From the NCBI RefSeq assembly GCF_900182585.1, contig NZ_FXTM01000018.1, positions 1-45,067 of the forward strand: a stretch of DNA of 45,067 bases, read 5' to 3'. This document shows, piece after piece, positions 31,479-40,337 of the stretch. Position 1 is the stretch's first letter. Each line of letters starts with the position of its first letter. Source of the stretch: Balnearium lithotrophicum (GTDB taxonomy: Bacteria; Aquificota; Aquificia; Desulfurobacteriales; Desulfurobacteriaceae). A program made the translations under genes and the position numbers. Below the pieces are notes generated by a model. It had not been told where the DNA came from. It worked only from the letters and a program-made list of their open reading frames with translations, and did not search any database.

Positions 31479-34400
31479 TTCTCTTCTGCCTCCTGAGGTT
31501 TTCTAATCAGGTAATCCCTTATATCCTCGATGAGGGATACTAATACGGGAACGAAGAAGAGGGTCATAAACGTTCCAAAGATGAGTCCCCCGATTGCTAC
31601 CACTGCGAGGGGAGCTAACCTCTCAAGTCCTAACGCCCATCCCAGGGCAATGGGAATCATACCAACGGCCGTTCCAAATGCTGTCATTAAAACGGGACGA
31701 GTCCTGATTTTTATAGAGTTTATAACTGCATCCTTTGTTGACTGTCCCTGCTCCTTTGCCCACTTGAAGAAGTCTATGAGAAGGATAGAGTTTTTAACGA
31801 TGATTCCTGCAAGGAGAATCATTCCCATAAAGGAAGGCATACACTGGGGTTTGTGGGCAAGGAGCATTGAGAAGGCTGCTCCAATCATAGCAAGTGGAAT
31901 TGCTGCAACTATAGATATTGGATAGGTAAACGAGGAAAATGCAGGTACTAGTGAGAAGTAGAGAATGATTATTCCTATTAGAAGAGAGTGCATCAATCTT
32001 GTAAAGCTCTCCTTCATCTGCTTGATTTCACCCTCGTGAGAAATTCCGTATCCTACAGGAAGTTCTAAAAGCTTGTTTTCTAACTTGTTTACCTGCATTT
32101 GAAGGAATGTTGTTGGAGCTGTTGAACGGTAACCGTAAACATCTACAGTATTGAGTAAGTCCTGATGAGTAATTCTGCTTTGAGTATTCTGCTCTTTTAA
32201 TTTCACAAAGTAAGAAAGGGGAACAAAACCCTTTTTTGTAGGAATAGGAACAGACTTCAACTTATCTGCAAAATCCCTTTCATCGTTAGGCAGGATTAGC
32301 CTTATGATGATTCCATTTTCCATAGGAACAACAAATGAGGAAGCAGGAATTCCCCTTACGAATCCTCCTACGTAGGAAGCTATTTGGAGTGGAGTAAGTC
32401 CGTAGTTTGCTGCTCTGTTTGAATCAATCTGAATTATTACCTCTTTTTTATCGAGGTACCAGTTTCTTGAAATATCTGTTATTCCACGAACCTTTTTAAG
32501 AAGACCTGATAATCTCTCTGCGAGTTTGTCAAGAACTTTAGGGTCTCTTCCGTAAATCATTTCATCAATTGTTGAGGCAATTGATGATAGAGGTGTTGCT
32601 CCAAAGTCCATTATTGTTACGTATCTGAGGTCTGGAATTTGATGGAACTTTTGACGGAGCTCCTCCTCAATCTGCCAGATTGTCTTTTTCCTGTGGAACC
32701 TATCTACAAACTGAATTTTCATTTCTATCTGCTGAGGAGTTTTTCCACTTCCAAAGGATAGGACTCCAGGTTCAGAACCTATAGTTGATGAAACCCTTAC
32801 AACACCAGGCATTGAATAGAGAACCTTTTCCATTTTTGATAAAACTTTCTCAGTTTTCTCAAGGGATGTATTTGAATCCGTTTCTGCTCTAACTATGACA
32901 ATTCCAGTATCCATAGGTGGCATTAAATCCCTTCCCAAAACGGGAATTACGTTTTTCATCGTTATCACAAAAAGGAAAAATCCAACAACTACAACTATCA
33001 GTTTGAGCCAGAAGTGGGGAAGTAAAGGCTCTGTTATTCCTGCATAGAAATTCCTCAATCTATAAACTACTGCCTTAACAAAGTAATCGTAGATTTTTCT
33101 CTCTAGCCAGTTCTTATCGGGTGTTTTCTTCAAGATATAAGGAGCAACAATTGGAATTACCGTTACTGCAACTACGTATGAAACGACAAGGGCAATAATC
33201 AAGGTTAGCGAAAGGGGTCTTAGTATGTGTTGAACGTATCCACCTATAAAGACTATGGGAATCAACATTGCAACCGTTGTGTACGTTCCACTTAAAACGG
33301 CAAGCATTATCTCCTTTGTTCCATCTATCGTTGCCTGCCAGATGTCCTTTTTAAGTTCAAAGTAGTGCCTTTCGATGTTTTCAAGTACAACAACTGCATC
33401 ATCTGTAAGCATACCTAAGGCGAGGATAACGGCCGTCAGTGTTACGATGTTGAAGTTGAATCCAAAGAGCCACATAAGTCCTATTGTTATTAAGTAGGTT
33501 ACAGGAATTGAGAAGAACGAAACTATTAGCATTCTTACGTTTGCTAAGAAAATGAATATGACGAGGAGTGTAAATACAACGGCATCCCTTAAGCTTTCCA
33601 ACATGTTTTTGTTAGAGAGCTCTATCAGCCATTCTTGAGTATCTGCAACTTCAAAGTTAAGTTGTGGATACTCCTTTTTGAGTTTCGGTAGAAATGCCAT
33701 AACAGACTTTATTGCTGGAAGCTCGTAACCTTTTGGAGAGCGGAGAATAGATATTCCAATGGCCCTATGTCCGTTTCCGTGGTAGGCTGAAAGTCTGTCC
33801 TTGTACCCCCACTCTACCTTTGCAACGTCCTTAAGCTGTACGTTTGGTTTAATGTAAATATCCTTTAATTCCTCAATTCTCTTGGCCTCATCCTCTAACT
33901 TTAACATTAAAAGGCCGTCCTTGCTTATGAGGAGTCCAACTGGAGCGTTTCTGTTGTTCTGTCTAACGGCGTCAGCAAGCTGTTTTAGAGTTATGTGGTA
34001 TTTGGCCATTTTTATGTAGTTGGGATAAATTCGAATTTCCCTCTGGTATCCTCCAAATACCTCAACATCGGAAACGTGAGGGAGGTTAAGGAGTTCATCC
34101 TTTATCTCGTTTTCAGCCAATTCCCTAACTTGTGCAAGGGAGAGGTGAGAACCCTTTTTGGGATAGACTGCAAGGATTAAAACTGGCTGCGTTGCATCTG
34201 TAATTTTGTAAACCTGTGGAGGGAGGATATCCTTAGGGAGAAATGGGAGAACCTTTGAGAGTTCGTTTGAAACGTCGGTTGCTGCAGAGTCTATTCCCTT
34301 CTTGTACTCAAACTCGACAGTTACAACCGAAACCTCATCCTTTGAAACTGAGCGAACAGTTCTTACAAGGTCTAAAGTCTTTAACCTCTCCTCAATAGGC

Positions 34401-34597
34401 CTTGTTATATGGGATGCTACATCCTCAGCAGAAGCTCCAGGCTCAACTGTTACAACGGCTATTTGAGGTCTATTTGCATCCGGAAAGAACTTTCTCGGTA
34501 TCTCTATGTAACCTATAATGCCTATTGCACAGAAGAATAGGATGAATGCCAAAACGCCGTGAGGTTTTTTTACGTACCAGTCAACCAATTTACCCAT
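31475..34597 (-). CDS. RND-family efflux pump permease
   Basis: The product is 1040 residues from ATG 34597, which has GGAGG 6 bp upstream; a TTG five codons earlier is unlikely. It has the AcrB/HAE-type layout: helix 1, a large periplasmic loop (PGASAEDVASHITRPIEERL), helices 2-6 with GMLTDDAVVVLENIERH (proton-relay Asp pair), a second loop and helices 7-12 with GIIVKNSILLIDFF. It exports compounds from the inner membrane or periplasm with proton drive. The substrate cannot be told; drugs, bile-like compounds or organo-arsenicals are options. Its start overlaps the adaptor stop. Confidence 0.93.
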   Translation of the reverse strand: MGKLVDWYVKKPHGVLAFILFFCAIGIIGYIEIPRKFFPDANRPQIAVVTVEPGASAEDVASHITRPIEERLKTLDLVRTVRSVSKDEVSVVTVEFEYKKGIDSAATDVSNELSKVLPFLPKDILPPQVYKITDATQPVLILAVYPKKGSHLSLAQVRELAENEIKDELLNLPHVSDVEVFGGYQREIRIYPNYIKMAKYHITLKQLADAVRQNNRNAPVGLLISKDGLLMLKLEDEAKRIEELKDIYIKPNVQLKDVAKVEWGYKDRLSAYHGNGHRAIGISILRSPKGYELPAIKSVMAFLPKLKKEYPQLNFEVADTQEWLIELSNKNMLESLRDAVVFTLLVIFIFLANVRMLIVSFFSIPVTYLITIGLMWLFGFNFNIVTLTAVILALGMLTDDAVVVLENIERHYFELKKDIWQATIDGTKEIMLAVLSGTYTTVAMLIPIVFIGGYVQHILRPLSLTLIIALVVSYVVAVTVIPIVAPYILKKTPDKNWLERKIYDYFVKAVVYRLRNFYAGITEPLLPHFWLKLIVVVVGFFLFVITMKNVIPVLGRDLMPPMDTGIVIVRAETDSNTSLEKTEKVLSKMEKVLYSMPGVVRVSSTIGSEPGVLSFGSGKTPQQIEMKIQFVDRFHRKKTIWQIEEELRQKFHQIPDLRYVTIMDFGATPLSSIASTIDEMIYGRDPKVLDKLAERLSGLLKKVRGITDISRNWYLDKKEVIIQIDSNRAANYGLTPLQIASYVGGFVRGIPASSFVVPMENGIIIRLILPNDERDFADKLKSVPIPTKKGFVPLSYFVKLKEQNTQSRITHQDLLNTVDVYGYRSTAPTTFLQMQVNKLENKLLELPVGYGISHEGEIKQMKESFTRLMHSLLIGIIILYFSLVPAFSSFTYPISIVAAIPLAMIGAAFSMLLAHKPQCMPSFMGMILLAGIIVKNSILLIDFFKWAKEQGQSTKDAVINSIKIRTRPVLMTAFGTAVGMIPIALGWALGLERLAPLAVVAIGGLIFGTFMTLFFVPVLVSLIEDIRDYLIRKPQEAEEK

Positions 34598-35774
34598 TGA
34601 AGGCCTCCACAAGGTTTACATTCTTAACCCTTAAAACCTCTAACAGCTTGCTTTCCCTTCCAACTACTACCTTTTCACCTTCCAATAGGTTACCTGAAAC
34701 GACTACCCTGTTGTTTACCCTCTTTATTACCTTAACTGGAACGGCCTTTACTGAATGTCCCTGAACGGTTAAAACGTAACTTCCATCCTTTAGGTGGAGA
34801 ATTGCTGAATAGGGAAGAACAAAACCTTCGTAGCTTTTCCCCTCTAAAACAGTTTCTACTAATTCACCCGGTTTAATTCCTTTGAGTTTGTTTAACCTTA
34901 TTTCAACTGTGTAGAGGCTGTTTTTCTGGTTTGCTGCAGGGTAGATTTTCTCAACTCTTCCAATTTCAAGGCCTTCTACCTTTACAGGAGAACCCAACTC
35001 AGTTTCTCTTGCATCCCTTGGTGGAACGTTTACAAGAACTCTGAATCCGTCACTGTCGTAAAAGACCTTCATTATTGGTTTTCCAGGGAGGGCTTCATCC
35101 CCTGGATAGAGGAGAACGTTTGCAACTGTCCCACTTTTGAGAGCTCTGATTTCTGTGTACTTCAGTTTTGAAGCTACAGATTTTTCCTGCTTTTCAATTG
35201 AAATTATGGCGTGCTTTAACTCTCTCATTTGTGATTTAATGGTTTCAACCCTTGCTTTTGCACTTTCGTAGAGATTTTGATACTTTTCAACAGCTTCCTT
35301 TGGAACAGCTCCCCTTCTAAAAAGAAAGAGCTCCCTTTCGTACTCGTTCCTTGCATTTTTCTCCGCAACTTCAGCCGCCTTTAGCTGTGACTCCAAACCC
35401 TTTAAAAGGGACTCCTTTGCCTTCTTTTGATTTTCAAGGGCAAGGATTGTGTTCTCAATTTCGGAACTATCAATCCTTGCTAAGAGCTCTCCCTTTTTGA
35501 AGTGTTCACCTTCCCTCTTGTATACTTTCAAAACTGTCCCGGAGACCTTTGTTGAAATGGATGCGTAGGTGTACGGTAAAACCTGACCTAAGTATTTAAA
35601 CCTTTCGTTAATATTTCCCCTTTTTACAACTGCATATTCAACTGGTAAAGGGTAGCTTTTAGGTGGTGTGTACGAGAGGAGCTCCACCCTCCTCTTCTTT
35701 ATGAGAACTTTTCCAACAACAACACCTAAAGCTATTAGAATAACCAGGACTAGTATTGCCTTAGAGCTCTTCAT
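34590..35774 (-). CDS. RND pump periplasmic adaptor (membrane fusion protein)
   Basis: The product is 394 residues from ATG 35774 (GGAGG 6 bp upstream). It has one N-terminal membrane anchor, a lipoyl half-motif (ISTKVSGTVLKVYKREG, ELLARID), a coiled-coil hairpin at about 100-190, a second lipoyl half (TEIRALKSGTVANVLLYPGD) and a beta-barrel region. It links the RND permease to the outer membrane channel. The gene overlaps the upstream outer membrane factor gene by 14 bp and the pump gene by 8 bp. Confidence 0.92.
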   Translation of the reverse strand: MKSSKAILVLVILIALGVVVGKVLIKKRRVELLSYTPPKSYPLPVEYAVVKRGNINERFKYLGQVLPYTYASISTKVSGTVLKVYKREGEHFKKGELLARIDSSEIENTILALENQKKAKESLLKGLESQLKAAEVAEKNARNEYERELFLFRRGAVPKEAVEKYQNLYESAKARVETIKSQMRELKHAIISIEKQEKSVASKLKYTEIRALKSGTVANVLLYPGDEALPGKPIMKVFYDSDGFRVLVNVPPRDARETELGSPVKVEGLEIGRVEKIYPAANQKNSLYTVEIRLNKLKGIKPGELVETVLEGKSYEGFVLPYSAILHLKDGSYVLTVQGHSVKAVPVKVIKRVNNRVVVSGNLLEGEKVVVGRESKLLEVLRVKNVNLVEAFNG

Positions 35775-37050
35775 CTTCAACCTCCAGTATTGTTTCTATC
35801 CTTCTCTTTTCAATTTCCCAGTCGTAGTAAGCTCCAGAGAGCTCCGCCTCCGTCATGTAAAGGTGGGACTCTGCAAGGAGGAGGTGGTCCATGTCTCCCT
35901 TACCGCTCTTGTACTTCAACCTCTCTATTCTCTCAACTTCCTTTGCATAGTCCAACTTTTTCCTGTAAGCCTCAATGTCAGACTGAATTGACTTTATCCT
36001 CCCAATTGCCTTTGAGAGCTCCCTCTTTATCTCAAGTTCTGTAGATTTGAGTTCCTTCTCCTTTGAAAGCTTTTCCAACTCCTTTGAAAGAACTTCTCTC
36101 CTTTTTCTTCCCCATTCAAAAATCGGATATCTAACCTCAAAGGATAATGAACCTACTCCAATATTTTCACCAGAGTCAAATCCATAATTCCTTGTATAAG
36201 TTCCAGAGATTAAGAAGTTTAAGCCGTACTTCGAAGCTGTTAACTCCTTGGTCTTTTCCGATATCTTTACATTCCTCTCCTTTGACTTAATTAGACTGTT
36301 TCTCTTTAAAGCCTCACTGTAGAGGTCTGTCAGTTCGAAGTTTTTCGGTGAGTATTCAAATCTGTAGGGTTCAATTCTGCTGATTTTCTTCCCAATGAAT
36401 GTTTCAAGAACTGTCTTTATTGTTTTCTGGTTTTCCTCTACCTCTGAAATTCTTGATTCAACGTCTTTTAGAGAGTACTCAACCTTTAACAGGTCAACCT
36501 TTGCAAACTTTCCAAGTTTTACACCGTAGGAGACGTCAGAATAGAGCTTTTTAAGACTATCCCTGTACTTTTTTAGAGCTCCCTTTATTTTTTCAAGCTT
36601 TAAGTACGTTAAATAGAAGGAGTCAACGTTGAACCTAATCTGCCATGCCGTTGCCTTCTTTAAATTCTTAAAAAGTTCTGACTTCAGTTTTGATATCTCC
36701 TCTCTCCTTGAAATTGTTCCTCCCAAGTAGATAGGTGCAGTGTAGCTGATTCCGTAGATGAACTTCTGACTGTCAAATGGAGGGGGATTTTTAGGATTCA
36801 TCATGTGGTACATAGGAGTCAGGATGAAGTTTTTGTTGTAGGTTGTGTAGGTTGATAGGAGATTGACCGTTCCAAGCCTTTCCCTCCTTACAGCCTCTGC
36901 TTCCTTAAGGGAGCTCTCCCTTAAAAGTTCCAACTTCTTTATTTCTGGGTAGTTTTTAACTGAAAGTTCCTCTGCCTCTTTTAGGGTTATAGAATTTCCG
37001 GTTGAGGAGAGGAGGAGAAAAAGTGTTAATATCGAAAGAGTTTTTTTCAA
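35761..37050 (-). CDS. TolC-family outer membrane efflux protein
   Basis: The product is 429 residues from TTG 37050 (GGGGGAG upstream), beginning with signal peptide LKKTLSILTLFLLLSSTGNS. A longer reading to 37128 runs through the promoter and is rejected. It is helical with two repeated halves (LKEAEELSVKNYPEIKKLE, SEALKRNSLIKSKERNVKI) as in TolC-type outer membrane factors. It is the first gene of a four-gene operon with the adaptor, pump and arsC. Confidence 0.9.
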   Translation of the reverse strand: MKKTLSILTLFLLLSSTGNSITLKEAEELSVKNYPEIKKLELLRESSLKEAEAVRRERLGTVNLLSTYTTYNKNFILTPMYHMMNPKNPPPFDSQKFIYGISYTAPIYLGGTISRREEISKLKSELFKNLKKATAWQIRFNVDSFYLTYLKLEKIKGALKKYRDSLKKLYSDVSYGVKLGKFAKVDLLKVEYSLKDVESRISEVEENQKTIKTVLETFIGKKISRIEPYRFEYSPKNFELTDLYSEALKRNSLIKSKERNVKISEKTKELTASKYGLNFLISGTYTRNYGFDSGENIGVGSLSFEVRYPIFEWGRKRREVLSKELEKLSKEKELKSTELEIKRELSKAIGRIKSIQSDIEAYRKKLDYAKEVERIERLKYKSGKGDMDHLLLAESHLYMTEAELSGAYYDWEIEKRRIETILEVEDEEL

Positions 37051-37072
37051 TTTCTCCCCCAAAATTAGGTAA

Positions 37073-37101
37073 TTGACGAAATTATCAATCTTGAATAATA
37101 T
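37073..37101 (+). promoter_or_regulatory. Promoter of the TauE/rhodanese/ArsR/carbonic anhydrase operon
   Basis: TTGACG (37073-37078) and TAATAT (37096-37101) are separated by 17 bp. The -10 overlaps the -10 of the divergent efflux operon within the palindrome TAATATATTA (37096-37105). Confidence 0.65.
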
Positions 37102-37128
37102 ATTAGCACATCCGAAAGATAACTTCAA
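37100..37128 (-). promoter_or_regulatory. Promoter of the efflux/arsC operon
   Basis: On the minus strand TTGAAG (37123-37128) and TAATAT (37100-37105) are separated by 17 bp, leaving a leader of about 40 nt before TTG 37050. Confidence 0.65.
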
Positions 37129-37139
37129 GGAGAGGAAGA

Positions 37140-37874
37140 ATGGTAAGCGGCCCGGTCATTGGAGCAGTTTCATTTGTAGCTTCTTTCATATTTGCCCTCG
37201 GTGGCGTTGGAGCAGCTGTAGTAATTATTCCCATTTTAGTATTCTTAGGGGTTCCATTCTCAGTTGCCAGACCTGCAGGACTCTTTGCAAACTTCTGCTC
37301 AATGACTTCTGCAACTATCCATAACCTAAAGGAAGGCTTGTTAGACTTTCGACTCGGAATACCTATAGTTGTTTCCTCAGTAATTGCTTCTCCGATTGGA
37401 GCCTATACCTCCCACCTACTTCCCGAAAGAATCGTAGGGATTGCCTTTACACTCTTTCTCTTCTTTGCAGGAGCAATGGTTTACATACCTAAAAAGGAGG
37501 TATTTGAGGAGAAAAGTAGCCTGGTTTATCCAACCTTCGTTGGAGCTCTTGCCGGCTTCCTTTCGGGACTACTTGGAGTTGGAGGAGGAGGAGTAATCTC
37601 TCCAATGCTCATAATTGCCGGATACCATCCAAAGAAGGTAGCTTCAGTTACACCTTTTACTGTCCTATTTTCATCCTTTACAGGTTTTCTTGCCTACTGG
37701 AAATTAGGGAGTGTCGATTGGAAAATAGTTCTTTGGGCTGCCATTCCAGCTGTTATTGCTGGATACCTTGGAGCTTTTATCACCCACAGGTATTTAAAGC
37801 CCTCTCACGTAAAGAAACTATTAGGGATTATATTTTTCCTTTTAGGAATTAAGTTCCTGTTAAAATTCATCTAA
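37140..37874 (+). CDS. TauE/SafE-family membrane transporter
   Basis: The 244-residue protein has about eight membrane helices and the family's two Gly-rich repeats (ALGGVGAAVVIIPILVFLGV, LSGLLGVGGGGVISPMLII). TauE/SafE proteins are thought to export sulfite, sulfoacetate or related sulfur anions. Together with the rhodanese gene 10 bp downstream, a sulfur role is likely. ATG 37140 has AAGGAG upstream. Confidence 0.88.
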   Translation: MVSGPVIGAVSFVASFIFALGGVGAAVVIIPILVFLGVPFSVARPAGLFANFCSMTSATIHNLKEGLLDFRLGIPIVVSSVIASPIGAYTSHLLPERIVGIAFTLFLFFAGAMVYIPKKEVFEEKSSLVYPTFVGALAGFLSGLLGVGGGGVISPMLIIAGYHPKKVASVTPFTVLFSSFTGFLAYWKLGSVDWKIVLWAAIPAVIAGYLGAFITHRYLKPSHVKKLLGIIFFLLGIKFLLKFI

Positions 37875-37884
37875 GGAGGTGTTT

Positions 37885-38265
37885 ATGGAATTGAGGGAAT
37901 TTGTATCCCAGTTTGACCTTAAAGGAGTTTTGGAGAAGGAACCAAAAATCTCCCTTGATGGATTCCTTGAGAAGTGGCAGAACGGAGAGGCAATTCTTTT
38001 GGATGTAAGAACAAATGAGGAACAGGCTTTAACTCCACTAACGGCATTTGGAATTCACATTCCTTTAAACGAGCTTCCCGAAAGGCTCTCAGAAGTTCCA
38101 AAGGACAAGTTGGTGTGTACACTCTGTCCTGGAAAAATAAGGGCTACAATAGCCCTCTGCTATTTAGTTTCAGAGGGTTTTGAAAACGTTAAAGTTCTCA
38201 ACTCATCTCCTTCAGAAATTGTTGATAAAATGAAACCACCAGTAGTATCAAAATTGAGGAAGTAA
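37885..38265 (+). CDS. Rhodanese-domain sulfurtransferase
   Basis: The product is 126 residues from ATG 37885 (AAGGAGG 5 bp upstream; an in-frame GTG at 37879 lies against the site). A single rhodanese domain has AILLDVRTNEEQ and the active loop CTLCPGKIRAT with a catalytic Cys. It moves sulfane sulfur between carriers. The N-terminal 30 residues are extra. It sits between the TauE-type transporter and the ArsR regulator. Confidence 0.85.
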   Translation: MELREFVSQFDLKGVLEKEPKISLDGFLEKWQNGEAILLDVRTNEEQALTPLTAFGIHIPLNELPERLSEVPKDKLVCTLCPGKIRATIALCYLVSEGFENVKVLNSSPSEIVDKMKPPVVSKLRK

Positions 38266-38268
38266 ACT

Positions 38269-38655
38269 TTGGAATTTGAAAGGTTTGTTGAAGCTTTAAA
38301 GGTTCTTTCAGACGAAACGAGAATAAGAATTCTCAAACTTTTGGAGAAAAGCCCGGCCTACCTGTGTCAGATAACGGCAGTGCTGGGCTTTTCCCCTTCA
38401 ACAGTTTCTGCTCACATGGTAAAACTTAAACACTTCGGTTTTGTTAGTGAAAAAAGGGAAGGAACTAAGGTTCTCTTCTCCCTTTCTGAGCCGGAGGACG
38501 AGAATTTAAGAAAAGTAATGGCCTCGATTTTGGAAAAGGCCGAGAGTTTTCCCTCTGTTCTTGAGGATAGGCAGAAGTTTAAGGAATCGACCCTTGACAG
38601 GGTCTGCCCTCCCGGAGGAATTGTTGGAAAGAAGAAAAGCCGAAGAGGTAGTTAA
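38269..38655 (+). CDS. ArsR-family winged-helix regulator
   Basis: The 128-residue product has the ArsR fold: VLSDETRIRILKLLEKSP, then LCQITAVLGFSPSTVSAHMVKLKH as recognition helices, and the wing VSEKREGTKVLFSL. One Cys lies in the helix where ArsR proteins carry their metal-binding CxC (here YLCQIT) and another in the tail (DRVCPPGG), so metalloid or thiol sensing is possible. TTG 38269 has GAGGAAG upstream. It could control this operon and the divergent efflux/arsC operon. Confidence 0.85.
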   Translation: MEFERFVEALKVLSDETRIRILKLLEKSPAYLCQITAVLGFSPSTVSAHMVKLKHFGFVSEKREGTKVLFSLSEPEDENLRKVMASILEKAESFPSVLEDRQKFKESTLDRVCPPGGIVGKKKSRRGS

Positions 38656-39289
38656 GGAAATCCTTTTAGACAATGAAACCTTTGTTTCAGATAGGGGAAG
38701 GGAATTTTTTGAGGACCATATAGAAGAACAGCATCCCACTGTAACATTGGTAACCTGTTCTGATTCAAGGGTTCATCCCACAGTTCTTTCCAGGGAAGTA
38801 ATGAATAGGGTTTTTGTCATTAGAAACATAGGAAATCAGATAGAGAACTCCTTAGGCTCTGTAGACTACGGAGTCTTTCACCTTAAAACGCCCGTTCTTC
38901 TCATTTTAGGTCACGTCAACTGTGGGGCTATAAAGGCATTTTTAGAGGGTTATGAGGATGAGAGGGAAAGCATAAGGGGAGAGCTTGATCACTTATGTAT
39001 TCCCGTTTCAAGGTTTAAAAGGACAGGGGACTTTAACAGTGATTGGCTAAGGGCTATTGAGGAGAATGTAAATTGGCAGGTTAGAATTGCCCTTGAAAGA
39101 TACGGAATTTTAATAAGGAGAAATCTCCTTGTCGTTCTTGGTGCTATCTATGATTTTGCAAATGTCTACGGTAAGGGTTACGGAAGGATTGTTTTAAAAT
39201 CTGTGAACGGAATTAGGGACAGGGAGGGGATTTTAAAACATGGAGCTCTCTCCTTAATTCCCCAGGAACTAAGGAAAAATTTTGTTTAA
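38624..39289 (+). CDS. Beta-carbonic anhydrase
   Basis: The product is about 221 residues from TTG 38624 (GGAGG 5 bp upstream); a second TTG three bases earlier is too close to the site. Zinc ligands are present in TCSDSRVHP and GHVNCGAIKAF, typical of beta-class enzymes. It interconverts CO2 and bicarbonate, useful in autotrophic CO2 fixation. It overlaps the ArsR gene by 32 bp and the convergent epimerase by 4 bp. Confidence 0.9.
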   Translation: MERRKAEEVVKEILLDNETFVSDRGREFFEDHIEEQHPTVTLVTCSDSRVHPTVLSREVMNRVFVIRNIGNQIENSLGSVDYGVFHLKTPVLLILGHVNCGAIKAFLEGYEDERESIRGELDHLCIPVSRFKRTGDFNSDWLRAIEENVNWQVRIALERYGILIRRNLLVVLGAIYDFANVYGKGYGRIVLKSVNGIRDREGILKHGALSLIPQELRKNFV

Positions 39290-40260
39290 GGTAGGGGAAT
39301 TGTTCTGACAAATTCCCTGTTTTCAATGTGCCACTCTACAGTTCTCTTTAGTCCCTCCTCTAATGGAACGTTTGGTTCCCAGCCTAAGATTTTCCTTGCC
39401 TTTTCAATGTCAGCCCACGTTGCCTTGAGGTCAGCCTTGTGGAACGGTTTGTATACAATTTCCGCCTTCTTTCCTAAAAACTTTTCAATGAGTTCAATAA
39501 CCTCATTCAGCTGGTGGGGATGGTTGCCCCCTAAGTTGATAATTTCGTATCCAGTTTCGGTTTCGTAGGCTTTGATAGTTCCCTCTGCTATGTCGTCAAC
39601 GTACGTAAAGTCCCTGCTCTGGGTTCCATCTCCGTAAACAGTTATAGGTTCTCCTTCATCTATCCACTTAATAAACCTGAATATGCACATGTCGGGCCTT
39701 CCTGCAGGTCCGTAGACTGTAAAGTACCTTACAACGGTAACGTCAAATCCGTACAGATAGTGGTACGTATAGGACATAACCTCTGCAGCCTTTTTACTTG
39801 CTGCATAGGGGGAAATGGGGGTATTTACAGGTAGGTCCTCCTTAAACGGCATAGGTTGACCTGCATACAGTGATGATGTTGAAGCGAGAACAAACTTTTT
39901 AATTCCAAACTCCCTCATAAGTTCAAGGAGGTTCAGCGTTCCAAGTGAGTTTGTCGTTTCGTAAACGAAGGGATTTTCAATGCTGTATCTAACTCCAGCC
40001 CTCGCTGCAAGGTTTATGACTCCTTCCGGTTTCTTTTCTTGAAAGATTACCCTTAGAGCTCCCCTGTTTTCAATATCAACCCTGTAGAAAACGAAATTTT
40101 TATTTTCACTCAACTTCCTTAATCTGTACTCCTTTAACTTTGGGTCGTAGTAGTCGTTTAAGTTATCCACTCCAATCACTTTGTATCCCTTTTCCAAGAG
40201 CTTCTCGGCAACTTTGCTTCCTATAAACCCTGCTGCTCCGGTAAGTAAAACCTTTTTCAT
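39286..40260 (-). CDS. NAD-dependent sugar-nucleotide epimerase (UDP-glucuronate 4-epimerase-like)
   Basis: The 324-residue extended SDR protein has TGAAGFIGSKVAEKLL, the catalytic YAASKK and YFTVYGPAGRPDM. The NLAARAGVRYSIENP segment and DNLNDYYDPKLKE are typical of UDP-glucuronate or related 4-epimerases, which feed surface polysaccharide. Exact substrate is not determinable from sequence. It is divergent from smc over 77 bp that include an inverted repeat (TTTGAAG 40290-40296, CTTCAAA 40311-40317). Confidence 0.88.
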   Translation of the reverse strand: MKKVLLTGAAGFIGSKVAEKLLEKGYKVIGVDNLNDYYDPKLKEYRLRKLSENKNFVFYRVDIENRGALRVIFQEKKPEGVINLAARAGVRYSIENPFVYETTNSLGTLNLLELMREFGIKKFVLASTSSLYAGQPMPFKEDLPVNTPISPYAASKKAAEVMSYTYHYLYGFDVTVVRYFTVYGPAGRPDMCIFRFIKWIDEGEPITVYGDGTQSRDFTYVDDIAEGTIKAYETETGYEIINLGGNHPHQLNEVIELIEKFLGKKAEIVYKPFHKADLKATWADIEKARKILGWEPNVPLEEGLKRTVEWHIENREFVRTIPLP

Positions 40261-40289
40261 CCCTTACTCCTTTCTTTACTCCCCTAAAA

Positions 40290-40317
40290 TTTGAAGTACC
40301 ATTATATTTCCTTCAAA
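40290..40317. promoter_or_regulatory. Inverted repeat TTTGAAG-N14-CTTCAAA between epimerase and smc
   Basis: Perfect 7-bp arms flank an AT-rich centre that contains TATAAT on the minus strand (40301-40306). It could be a regulatory site or shared promoter parts; the evidence is positional only. Confidence 0.3.
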
Positions 40318-40337
40318 AGAATTTAGGGAGCGTAGAG

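Noticed and set aside
37051-37128. Longer N-terminus for the TolC-family protein
   Set aside because: The TTG at 37128 is the -35 hexamer of the promoter; the signal peptide begins at TTG 37050 behind GGGGGAG.
38561-38623. Longer N-terminus for the carbonic anhydrase
   Set aside because: It lies in the ArsR gene in another frame; TTG 38624 has GGAGG at the right distance.
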